Shown here one piece after another: positions 23,224-33,279 of a stretch of DNA of 64,000 nt. Each line of letters opens with the position of its first letter. Positions within the stretch are counted from its first letter, which is position 1. Source of the DNA: Protula sp. h YS-2021 (lineage: Eukaryota > Annelida > Polychaeta > Sabellida > Serpulidae); assembly GCA_949752745.1 (NCBI GenBank), contig OX457024.1, forward strand, positions 52,655,810-52,719,809, read 5' to 3'. Below the pieces are notes generated by a model. The model searched no databases and was not told the origin of the DNA. It saw only the letters and a program-made list of their open reading frames with translations. A program made the translations under genes and the position numbers.

Positions 23224-24036
23224 TTGATACTACTTATTCTGCACAGGCCGTAAGTGGCCACACCTAAGGGGAGGTCTCACCAGCTGGTGACCACGTCTGT
23301 GTATGACATTTTGAAAACCCCCTAAAATAATATCCCTTTTTATCCCCGCGCCCAACTTTGTTGACGAAGGGGATATAGGATTTGATTTGTCCGTCCGTCC
23401 CTCACGCTTCTTGGTAGTGGTCTTGTATGCGCAACTGCTCCGAACGGGTAAGCACACACATTTCAAATCCTATACGGATTTACTCCTAATATAGTTGTGC
23501 ACCTTGTGTTCAGTTGTCCAGACGTGAAGTGACGAAGGCTTGCACAATGGATTTAGTGGCATCTATAGTTGATGTTGTGTCTGCAAAGCCAGTATCGCCA
23601 ATAAATTCACTGAGTCACTTGTGCAGGGGGCAAAATTGACGGATCCAACTGGTGCTGGTGTGCCCAGTTGGATAGGGGTAGACGTAAAGGCAGATCCCAT
23701 AGCCGTATATACGACAGTCACTTGCTCTTCCGCGGGGCAAAGCTTTTTCTCCAATCCTGACCCTTCCTTTTCAGAGTCCGGCTGGTCGGCGGACCAGGCG
23801 TTACGTAAAGCCGTGCGCTCGTCACCTCCCCACCATGTCCAGTTCTGCTACTGTCTCTGAGAAGGCTTTGGATGGCTTTGGCTTTTTGCGTTTGCGTTTC
23901 GTTGACACTTGCTGTAAAATCACTGAACACGCCTTTTTAGCCCAGCTTACGTTACACGTAAGCTGGGGTATTCCTATCGGTTTGCGGGCGGCGTCCGTTA
24001 GTTAGTTAGTTCTTTATTTAGTAAACTTTGGTTCAA

Positions 24037-25230
24037 AATGCATCTCCTCCTACAATTTTGATCGGATGTCATTTATTTTTGGTGTGATGCATCCCTAAGG
24101 GATCATGCATGCGACTTATGCTTTTCTAGTCGATCGGATGATTTTTGAATTTTTGGGGAATTTTTAAAGAAAAAATGTTAAAATGTATCTCCTACATTTC
24201 TGACCCGATGTCATTCATTTTTGGTATGAGGCACCCCTAAATGGTCGTGCATACGGTTTGTGCTTGTTTAGTCGATCGGATAATTTTTGTATTTTTGGGG
24301 AATTTTTTAAGCAAAAATTTCAAAATATATTCAAAATACATCTACTACTACAAATTTGATTCGATGTCATTTATTTTTGGTGTGAGGCATCCCTATGGCG
24401 TCGTGCATATGGCTTGTGCTTTTCTAGTCGATCGGATGATTTTTGAATTTTTGGGGAATTTTTGAAGAAAAAAATGTAAAATGTATCTCCTCCTACATTT
24501 TTGATCCGATGTCTTTTTATTTTTGGTATGAGGCACCCTAAAGGGTCGTGCATACGGCTTGTGCTTTTTAGTCGATCGGACAATTTTTGTATTTTCAGGG
24601 AATTTTTGAAGAGAAAAAACTTCAAAATGTATTTCCCCCTACAGTTTTGATCTTTCTCTCTCTTTTTTTTTTTGGGGGGGGGGGGAAGTTTGAGGCATCC
24701 CTAAGGGGCTGAGCATACGGCTTGCCCTTTTTAGTCGATCCGGCAATTTCTGTATTTTTAGGGAATTTTTGAAGAAAAACTTCAAAATGCATTTCCTTCT
24801 ACAGTTTTTATCCGATTTCATTTATTTTTGGTATGAGGCATCCTTAGGTGGGTCGGCATACGGCTTGTGCTATTTGACTCGACTTGGAAATTTTTGATTT
24901 CGGGGGGGGGGGGGATTTTTGATGAAAATACCTCAAAATGCATCTTCTCCTGCAGTTTTGATCAGACATAATTTATTTTAGGGCTGAGGCATGCTTAGGG
25001 TGTCGTGAATACGGCCTGTGCTTTTCGAGTCGATCAGAATTTTGGGGGAAGTTTTAAAGAAAAAAACTTCAAAATGCATTTCCTCCTCCACTTTTTATCA
25101 GATTTCATTTATTTTTGATATAAGCCGTCTTTAGGGAGTCATGCATACGGCTTGTGCTTTTTGAGTGAATTGGAAAATTTTTTAATTTTTTTTCGGAATT
25201 TTTGAAAAAAAAATGAAATGAATCTCCTCC
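24037..25230. repeat. ~147-bp tandem repeat, about 8 units
   Basis: Units start with aaaatg(c/t)atctcctcctac and pass through gatc.gatgtcatttattttt, gaggcatccctaa, catacggcttgtgcttttc and tagtcgatcggatgattttt. They begin near 24037, 24179, 24333, 24477, 24624, 24783, 24934 and 25070, with a partial one at 25214. Part of copy B. The tctcctccta word also occurs at both ends of the satellite at 43.6-47 kb. Confidence 0.9.
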
Positions 25231-25234
25231 TACA

Positions 25235-27800
25235 GCGCATAAACGCAAGTTAAATGAACTTGCGCAGTAGTCAGATTTAACAACCGCACATCGACGCAAG
25301 TTAAATAAACATTCGCAGTAGTCCAACATGCGCATTGGTCCGAAATGTGAACCGCGCATCGACGGAAGATAAACATGCGAACTGGTCCAAAAATAAGCAC
25401 CGCGCATCAACGCAAGTTAAATAAACATGCGCACTGGTACGAAAAAAGAACTACGCATCGACGCAAGTTGAATAGACATGCGCAGTGGTCCGAAATGCAG
25501 ATCGAGCATCAACGCAACCTAAAGAAACATGCGTACTGGTCCGAAATGCGAACCGCACATCGGGTCAAGTTACATAAACTTGCGCAGTGGTCCGAAATGC
25601 GAACCGCGCATCAACGCAAGTTAATAAATATGCACACTGGTCCGAAAAAAGAACCGCGCATCAACGCAACCCAAAGAAACATGCGCACTGGTCTGAAATG
25701 AGAACCACGCATCAACGCAAGTTAAATAAACATGGGCAACGGCCGGAAATGCGAACCGCGCATCGACGGAATTTAAATAAACATGCGATTCGGTCCAAAA
25801 TAAGCACCGCACATCAACGCAAGTTAAACAAACATGCGCATTTGTCCGAAAAAAGACGCATCGACGCAAGTTCAATAGACATGCGCAGTGGTCTGAAATG
25901 AGAACCGCGCATCAACACAAGTTAAATAAGCATGCGCAGTGGTCCGAAGAAAGAACCACGAATCGACGATAGTTGAATAGACATAAGAGTCGGGCATCGA
26001 CGGGACTTAAATAAACATGCGTTCTGGTCCGAAATGCAATTCGCGTGTCAACGCGGGTTAAGTGAACCTACGCACTGGTCCGAAATGCGAACCTTGCATC
26101 AACGCAACCTAAAGAAACAGATACACTGGTCCGAATTCCGAACCGCACTTCAACGCAAGTTAAATACACATTTGCACTGGTCCAAAATAAATACCGAGCA
26201 TCAACACAAGTTAAATAAACACGCGCACTGGTGGAAAATGCGAAACGCTCATTAACGCAAGCTAAATAAACAAACACTCTGGTCAGAAATGGGAACCGAG
26301 CATTAACGCAAGTTAAATAAACATGCGCACTGGTTAGAAATGCGAACTGCGCATTAACGCAAGTTAAATAACGTGCGCACTATTCAAAATAAGAACTGCG
26401 TATCAACGCAACTTAAATAAACATGCGCACTGGTCCAGAATAAGAACCGCGCATCAACTCAAATTAAAGAAATATGCGCATTGGCCTGAAATAAGAACCG
26501 CACATCGACACACGTTAAGTAAACATGCGCAGTGGTTCGCAATGCGAACCACGCGCCAACGCAAGTTAAATAAACATTTGCACTGGTCCAAAATAAGCAC
26601 CGCGCATCAACGCAAGTTAAATAAACATGCGCACTGGTCCGGAATTCGTACCGCGCGTCAACGCAAGTTAAATAAACATGCGCACTGGTAGAAAATGCGA
26701 ACCGTTCATCAACGCAAGCTCAATAAACAATCACACTGGTCAGAAATGGGAACGGAGCATTAACGCAAGTTAAATAAACATTCGCAGTGGTCCAAAAGAA
26801 ACACCGCGCATCAACGCAAGTTAAATAAACATGCGCAATGGTCCAAAATGCAAACCGCGCACCAACGCAAGTTAGATTAACATATGCACACGTCCAAAAT
26901 AAGTACCGTGCATCAACGCAAGTTAGATAAACATGCAAACTCTTCCGAAATGCGAATCGCGCATCAAGGCAATCTAAGGAAACTTGTGCACCTGTCCAAA
27001 ATAGGTACCGCTCATCAACGCAAGTAAAATAAACATGCGCATTGGTCTGGAATAAGAACGGCGCATCGACGCAAGTTAAATAAACATGCGCATTGATCCG
27101 AAATAAGAACCGCACATCAACACAAGGTAAATAAACATGGGCGCTGGTCCGAAATGCCAACCGCACATCAACGCAAATTAAATAAACATGTGCACTGGTC
27201 CAAAATAAGCACCGCGCATCAACGCAAGTTAAATAATTCGAACCGCGCATCAACGCCACTTAAATAAATGTGTTGTGGTTCGAAATATGAACCACGCGCC
27301 AGCGCAAGTTAAATAAACATTTGCACTGGTCCAGAATAAGCACCGCGCATCAATTCAGGTTAAATAAACATGCGCACTGGCCCGAAATTCGAACCGCGCG
27401 TCAACACAAGTTAAATAAACATTCGCAATGGTTCGAAATTCGAACTGTTCATCAACGCAAGTTGAATAAACATGCGCACACGTCCAAAATAAGCACCGTG
27501 CAAGTTAGATAAAGATGCAAACTCTTCCGAAATGCGAACCGCGCATCAAGGCAGCCTAAGGAAACTTGTGCATTTGTCCAAAATAAGTACCGCTCATCAA
27601 CGCAAGTAAAATAAACATTCGCATTGGTCTGGAATAAGAATCGCGCATTAACCTTTATTAAGTTAAATAAACATGTGCACTGTTCCATGTTCACTGAGAG
27701 CCGCGCATCAACGCAAATTAAATAAACATGCGCACTTGTCTGAATAAGAACCGCGCATCGAGGCAAGTTACATAAATATGCGCACTGGTCCGAAATGCGA
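25235..27800. repeat. 51-bp satellite, about 50 units
   Basis: Consensus cgcatcaacgcaagttaaat, then aaacatgcgcactggtccga, then aatgcgaaccg. The unit is 17 codons, so open frames of 17-residue repeats run on both strands. Units differ by about 10-25 percent. Homologous arrays are at 15885-16390 and 54640-54740. None of the long frames here should be taken as a protein. Confidence 0.96.
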
Positions 27801-28259
27801 GCGTTGTTTGAAGGTATCTATGGCAGACTATCCAGTCTACCAGAGATACAAAAAAAAAATCTGTTCCCCATTTTTCTGGGAAAGAAATCTTTGTATGCAT
27901 TTATCGGTCTATGTTCTGGTCCGGTGCTAAATTAATTATTGAGCTAGCTCTTTTCCGTCTCATCTTTTGAAGCCCGATATTTCAGGGAAATTTCTTCGCT
28001 CATGCACGCTGAAATGGGTCTTATTGCTTTTCGAAAGCTGGGACTTTGTCCTTGGACAAACTTGTCCATTGTGCTAGAGATGTAATCCGGTGCATCGGGT
28101 GGGAGCTTTGCGTCTGCTCCTCCTACGGTCGTTCTTTGCCCTGTTCCTGTAAATTGCCCGCCACTCTCTGTGGGTTAACTGTTCACACTCAGAGCAGGTA
28201 TTGAATTACATCATCTAAAATGATCAGAATTTTGACAATTAAGACGATCAAGGGCGAAA

Positions 28260-28600
28260 AAACTCTATTTTTAAAACATGTGCCCCTATAAGACCATGTT
28301 TTCATAGGTCCCACAGTCCCATGTTCCCATATGAGACCATGTTCCCACAAGGCCCATATGCTCCTAGGGGCCGTGAACCCATAGTCCCATAGCCCCACAC
28401 GGATCAATGTTCCCATAAGACCCATGTCCCATGTTCCCATGCGTCCCATGGGGACAAGATCCTATGCGAAGATCCCGTAAGCCCGACTACGTGGGATCAC
28501 GGTCCCTGTGGTCATGTGGGCCGTTGCTATGGTCCCAAAAAGGGGCCTATGGTGGGACCATGACTGTTTTGAGATCCATAACGGGCTTGTGGTCCCAAGG
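28260..28600. repeat. Degenerate cccatag/gttcccat repeats with inverted second half
   Basis: Short words such as gttcccat, agaccatg and tcccatag repeat over 28265-28450. The mirror words (ctatggtccca, ggtgggacca) follow at 28525-28565, so the tract can fold back on itself. Function unknown. Confidence 0.55.
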
Positions 28601-28789
28601 TTGTCACAAGCTCTAAAAACGCATCAAAGCAGATTTTTTCGCCCGGACAAAATTAAATTCTATCCTGCAGAGCTTGCAGGTACAAGATAGAAAAAGTCCT
28701 TTTGGAGTGCAATCTTTAGCAAAACCGGCCCTTTCTGCTCTGGTAAGGTCAGCTGTAAGAAGCTTGGAGTCTGAGCAGGCAATGCGGAC

Positions 28790-29060
28790 TGAAAAGACTC
28801 GAAACAACTCCTGAGGGTGTGTGCTCGAACCAGTGCGTGTAAATACTCGATCTTGCAGCTTCTGGTGGAGAAAAAGAGGCACACTTCTCGGGACGATCGA
28901 CATGTCACCGCTACATGTGAACTCAACTTCTGCCATACCGAAGTTACAAGTGCTGCACTTGCCTAGAAACTGAACCAAATTTATCCAACTTCCAGAGAGT
29001 GATAAAGTAGTCCTTTATTAATTAAATAAACGAAATAAAAAACAAATCCGCACCTTTCCA
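28790..29060. repeat. Dispersed repeat shared with 51534-51740
   Basis: gatc(t/c)tg(c/t)agcttct(g/t)gtggagaa, the block with gaccaaatttatccaact-type sequence, and ttattaattaaataaac are shared, in the same orientation, with 51534-51740 beside the DIRS element. This may be a detached DIRS-end or another repeat family. A 121-codon - strand frame at 28978-28613 covers it, but I do not recognise it. Confidence 0.5.
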
Positions 29061-29161
29061 CTAGTTCCCCATATATATATAGTCCACGCACATCTTTATT
29101 TTATTTTGACTTACTAACATAAATTTTAAATTAAAATTTAGCATAGATAAAATATTTTTAG

Positions 29162-29290
29162 ATATCAATGAGTGCATTTTGAATGCCGACATATGTGGTG
29201 ATCACGGATCCTGTGAAAACTTGGTACCAGGCTACAGGTGCATATGTGAATCTGGTTATGAACAAGACCAAACTGGACAACGCTGCGTTG
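29162..29290 (+). CDS. fbn: Fibrillin-like gene, cbEGF exon (b)
   Basis: This 129-base phase 1-1 exon encodes one cbEGF module of 43 residues. It starts DINEC, has six cysteines, and has [10 protein letters not shown] at the hydroxylation/calcium site. The acceptor is an AT-rich tract ending tttttag (to 29161) and the donor is gtatgg. The reading frame is open across the exon with no stop. It is separated by only 1.7 kb from the next cbEGF exon on the same strand in the same phase, which supports a single gene. Calcium binding between tandem modules would stiffen the extracellular rod; this is known for the family and is not shown here. Confidence 0.88.
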
Positions 29291-29940
29291 GTATGGCTAC
29301 ATTAATTAATTTGGTGGAGTATCCTATTGTAAAATCTCGTTAATTATTTATTAATTGTGTTAAGAAAAGACTCTTTGTGCTATTTATGGAGGATGGAAAT
29401 AGGGCGAAATGTCCCAATATACATGTTATCCTTGCCAGAGTTACATTCTGTGGATTCCCTACTGAGAACAAAATTCGAACGTTGACTATAAAATTTTGTG
29501 TGTCAATCTGTCCGTCTGTCTGCCAAACCTTGTGAATGTTAGTCAGTCAGTCACATATAAGAGTACCATGTTTTGTCCCATCGAGTTGCCGAAAACTTTT
29601 GAGTGGGTTTCAGATTTGACCAAGGGCTAACTGACCACTAGTCAACAGGCCACCCCCTCACCAGAGCCGCGGAAATTAAAAAAAAAGTTGTGTGTGAAAA
29701 ATTATTCTCACATACAACACAATCGCAAGCAATAATTAAAAGTCTTCATTAACAGCAATTACTATGTACACGTATTCTTGGCTGTTGAGGTTCTGAATTG
29801 AATTCAGGCTGTTTCCGGGCGATGTATCAGAAACTAGACCGAAATTCGCCCAGTGAATTAGATCCCACTTAGAATGATAAGTCGTCTCAGAACTATTTAA
29901 AAAAGATGAGAAAAAATCGTAATGTGTTCACGTACTCCCT
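29291..29940. other. No gene recognised (intron)
   Basis: Intronic sequence after the cbEGF exon at 29162-29290. It has a gtccgtctgtc word typical of dispersed repeats at 29508-29520 but no supported gene. Confidence 0.35.
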
Positions 29941-29949
29941 TTTCACATA

Positions 29950-30780
29950 CAAGTGGTCGTCCTTACAGTTTTTGTGATACAGGGCAACTTCCGGTTTGGG
30001 GCTCAAAGTGACCTTGAGGTCAAAGTCACACAAAGTTATACCGTAAGGAACGTCGTAGAGGATGCGGAGGTTGAAAATGAGGTCAAAATTGCTCTATCTC
30101 TTACCGTTTCCGAGATAAAGGGCAACTTCCGGCTTGGAGCTCGAAAGTGACCTTGAGGTGAAGGTCACCGAAAGTTATACCGTAACTAAGGTTGTAGAGG
30201 GGTTGGAGGCCGATAATGAGCTCAGAATTTTGAGATTTGACCTTGACCAGTGAGGTCACTGTCATAAATTTTTACTGGCGCACCAGTTCACATGACCCTT
30301 CATACATGTACCAAGTTTGGTTTTTCTACTTTCAACAGTCTTGGAGGAGATGTCTGGAAACCGATTCGATTGAAGAAGAATAAACCGCCGAATCGGTTTC
30401 CAGACATCTCCTCCAAGACCGCGGAAGCTAGACCAATCAAACTTGGCACATGTATGGAGGGTCATCTGAAGTGGTGCATCTGATAAAAAATTTTGAACTT
30501 GACCTTACTGGTCGAGGTCAAATTGCGAAAAAGTCAATCGGTTTCCAGACATCTACAGCAAGGCCGTTAATGGTCAAGGTCAAGGTCAAAACTCGAAAAA
30601 CGTTATGTAAGAAAAACAATGATTTATCTCGAAAACGGTAAGAGATAGAGCAATCTTTTTCTAGACATCTCCTCCAGGAGCGCTAGCGATGACCATCGAA
30701 ACTTGGCACATGTATGGAGGGTCATCTGAAGTAGTGCACCTGATAAAAATTTTTGACCTTGACCTTACCGGTATAGTTGG
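29950..30780. repeat. Degenerate repeats with ccttgacc/ggtcaagg words
   Basis: Modules with gggcaacttccggttggggctc, tgaccttgaggtcaaagtca and ttataccgtaa repeat twice (29980 and 30118). They are followed by modules with ttggcacatgtatggagggt and catctgaagt.gtgca. The same CTTGACC words build the larger array at 40.6-42.3 kb. Confidence 0.75.
30340..30417. repeat. Perfect 29-bp inverted repeat with 20-base loop
   Basis: The sequence at 30340-30368 (starting cttggaggagatgtctgg) is exactly reverse-complemented at 30389-30417. Weaker pairing extends outward to about 30290-30475 (catgtaccaagtttgg with caaacttggcacatg). The whole is a ~185-base near-palindrome inside the CTTGACC-type repeat. Confidence 0.9.
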
Positions 30781-31029
30781 TATTATTTAGGAGGATTTTT
30801 CTACATTCAGACATTTGAAAATTGTTAACAAATAGCAATATCATCTACCTTCCGTTTTAAGTTATCATTTCAAGTGGGATCCAATTCGCTGTGTGAGTTT
30901 CGCTCTAGTTTAAAAATAGAATGACTTGGCAGTGCGACAAAACTATGTAAAATGGGTACTGCCAGGTGTAGTTTACCTTCAAGCTTGTTCCTCACGTTTT
31001 GATCTATGTTTAAACTGTCTGTTGCACAG

Positions 31030-31155
31030 ATATTGATGAATGCTACCAAGAAAGCCAGGTGTGTGTTCGAGGGGTCTGCCGTAATACTCCAGGGAGTTTC
31101 CAGTGCATCTGTCGCAGTGGTTACATGTATGACGAGCTGAGGAAAAGCTGCGAAG
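31030..31155 (+). CDS. fbn: Fibrillin-like gene, cbEGF exon (c)
   Basis: This 126-base phase 1-1 exon encodes one cbEGF module opening DIDEC, with six cysteines and CRNTPGSFQC matching the hydroxylation motif. The acceptor is ttgcacag (to 31029). The donor after the final Glu-Gly codon is gttcgg, weaker than those of the neighbouring exons. That could mean inefficient splicing or simply lineage variation. Same strand, same phase and same module type as the flanking exons at 29.2 and 40.4 kb. Confidence 0.87.
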
Positions 31156-31789
31156 GTTCGGTTTGTTGAGCAGAAAATAAAGATGCAAAAGGGAAATATT
31201 TCATTTATGGGGTGCCAGCATACACGGCTTTTTCTATTTTCAAAAAGCGAATCAAGCAAATAATAAACATGTCTCTAGCTCGATTATCGGTTATCTGCCC
31301 GGTGTAACAGTGTAACAGTATATCTTGTCACCTGTACAGCTTTCCCCCTCCACCCGGTATTTTTTGCTCTCTATTGGTAGCACTTTGTAAAAGGAAGATA
31401 AAACTGAACACATAAGAAAGAGCTTCTTGGATAATGTATATATTATTTATGATAATCTTAGCGATCAGTAGTATCCACCTGGGCTCTCTAGAACGCTAAA
31501 GAGGATATTACGAGAAAAATAAAGAAGTTTCTGATCAAGGATGCCTTTTAATATTGTTGTTTGAATTAGGCTGAATTTAGTCAATAAAGTAGTTCAAGAT
31601 AGTTCTGTACAGTTTAATTGAGTCCATGTATTCACATTAACAAATATTATCAAAATACATGTGCATGCAAAAAGTTCTTTGGGCGGGTAATATACTCAGG
31701 GTGAAATAGTCTAGTATATCTTTCCTCCCTCATGTGGGGGCAAACTGTACAGGGGGTAAGATAGCCTGTTACGCCGGTGTCGAACCCCC

Positions 31790-32795
31790 CCCCCCCCCCC
31801 TCCTTTGTAACCCGGTCAACCCCTCTCCCATCCTTCAATGAAGCTGGGCGGTCATCTGCTCCCCCCTCATGATTTAAGTCCAAAATTTTTGCCCATTTAT
31901 ACTGTATTGTAATTATGATTCACTGCAAAATGCAGTTGCTTAGAATGTAATATTGATTGCACTTGACAATAACAAAATAAATCAAATGGATTTCAATTGG
32001 GTTCAAATCTAATGTTTCGAGATCTGTCGAAATCAATCGTCCTTAACACCTCCCCTCATCAGTACTATGAATAGATCTTAAAAATTTCTTACACTGTTAA
32101 TTGCACATACGTGAGCAATGATCAACTAAATCAAATAAATAAACCGACCAGGTTGCAAAGGGGGCCAGTTGACGGGGAAGGGGGTGATAACATTAGGGCA
32201 CATGGCCGTTTACCTGCAAACTGATTTGGCTTGCTATTAATAAATCTGTCTTTGGTGCGATTTTCGCTTGATCCAAACTATACCATGGCTGACAGGAGGC
32301 CATTTCACGAATGTCCGACACATAGACCAGCAACATATGGTACTGTGACATTTAGGACACAACGTGGAGGCCAGCAACATTTTCCAAGATACATAACATG
32401 TTGGCTACGGTTAACATGAAATTTATGAAATCTACGATCCTCATTAAATTGACAAATATTGATCAAAACCACAAAATTTCTTCAAAGCGACTACTTTTAA
32501 GATGCCACTATCACAAAATTTTATAGATTTATGAGGTACCTGGTAAACGGTCATCTGTCCCCCCTGTCATCAGTCCCCTTCCGGTCAACTGCAATCCCCT
32601 TTTTACAACCTGGTCGGTGATTCACCCCTTTAATGTAGTAAGGCGGTCATCTACCCTCTCTTCCCGGGATGATTTGTGTCCAACCTTTGCTCCTTTTATA
32701 ACAAAATAGACCAAATGGATTGCAACTGATTGCACTTGAGTTCAAGTGTAATTAATTTCGTGATCGTTCAAGATCAATCGTATTTTACACTTCTT
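31790..32795. repeat. Pair of ~250-bp direct repeats flanking an inverted-repeat module
   Basis: 31790-32055 and 32590-32795 share ggcggtcatctnc, catgattt.agtccaa, aatgga.ttcaattg and atcaatcgt blocks in direct order. Between them, 32143-32215 (gaccaggttgcaaagggg, cagttgac) is inverted at 32545-32628. The inverted pair bounds a ~485-bp module with a 62-codon unrecognised frame (32231-32419). This looks like a non-coding mobile element with duplicated flanks. Confidence 0.5.
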
Positions 32796-33216
32796 CACTT
32801 ATTTTTTAAATCAGAATACACTTAAAGATATCAATAAACCAATGTATATCTCATTAATTCATATTTTCCTGTCAATAATTGAATTCTAGATGGCAAAAAA
32901 AATTTGGAAATAAAAAATTAATTTTACAACCTTAAAAAATCTTTAGGAAGACACACATTTATATTGAAGTTAACGAATCAGCATTTAAATTTTGGAGAAG
33001 AAAACTTGAATTATTGATATCAATAATAACAACACAACTTTTGAAAGAAAAACTCCAGTAAGGGGAGAGAATATATGCTCCAAATAAGTTGGTATAGATG
33101 ATATTTAAAACAAGTGCCCCTGTTATCGCTCAATGTTGCCTCATAACTTCCAGTATTGGTTATTGGGCTTCCTATTGTGGTTATTGGTACTTCCGGTTTG
33201 CTAAGGTGATAATTTG

Positions 33217-33229
33217 TGCTGACTCAGCA
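33217..33229. promoter_or_regulatory. Perfect consensus MARE palindrome
   Basis: tgctgactcagca, identical to the site at 21708-21720 in the other Polinton-type element. A second near copy (tgctgactcagttgagtc) at 33253-33270 leads directly into the TATA box. Confidence 0.6.
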
Positions 33230-33269
33230 TATCGAGTCAACAAATAATATTTGCTGACTCAGTTGAGTC

Positions 33270-33279
33270 GTATATAAGG
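33270..33279 (+). promoter_or_regulatory. TATA box after MARE-type sites
   Basis: gtatataagg directly follows the second MARE-type site. The first ATG downstream (33286) gives only a very short frame, so any transcript from here would be non-coding or spliced. The mirror box lies near 34185-34195 in the right arm. Confidence 0.45.

Larger units (their letters stand above)
20277..23234. mobile_element. Polinton/Maverick-type non-autonomous element, 2.96 kb
   Basis: The termini are inverted: agtagtatgaaaataagggt at 20277-20296, and on the - strand agtagtatcaaaataagggt ending at 23234, so the element runs AGT...ACT. It is flanked by cattct (20271-20276) and tattct (23235-23240), a 6-base match with one transition. 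AGT...ACT ends and 6-bp duplications are the hallmark of Polintons. The arms are long and composite: a 33-bp satellite, a TGACGTCA-containing unique block, then ~165-bp repeats starting at the GCTGTATGCATA word. The left arm is longer (12 satellite units, about 5 long repeats) than the right (about 4.5 and 2). The middle holds bZIP-type sites, a palindrome array, a TATA box and a zinc-finger ORF. No polymerase, integrase, ATPase or capsid gene is present. Confidence 0.75.
23935..28065 (-). mobile_element. Satellite-bearing element, copy B (Helentron/HINE-like), 4.1 kb
   Basis: The left end is tttttagcccagcttacg. Its arm cccagcttacg pairs perfectly with cgtaagctggg after a 5-base loop (ttaca), giving an 11-bp hairpin. 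Read on the - strand the hairpin is followed by CTAA. Then come about eight ~147-bp units (24037-25230), about fifty 51-bp units (25235-27800), and a 260-bp unique tail (27806-28065) ending gctgggactttgtccttg and gacaaacttgt. The tail contains cgaaagctggg, an inverted match to the hairpin arm. Copies A and C share the same end words, which sets the borders. No coding capacity. The architecture (hairpin end, inverted end word at unequal distance, internal satellites) matches HINE/pearl-type Helentron derivatives. Confidence 0.6.

Noticed and set aside
23380..23930. Short ORFs in GC-richer DNA before the satellite carrier
   Set aside because: No domain recognised, and the gtccgtccgtcc word suggests a dispersed repeat; not enough to call a gene.
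24640..24690. Poly-T/poly-G run as a possible G-quadruplex promoter
   Set aside because: Homopolymer slippage inside a satellite unit; no gene nearby.
26720..27259. 179-codon frame with repeated HVYLTCVDAR-type units
   Set aside because: It is the reverse reading of the 51-bp satellite. Other frames are equally open.
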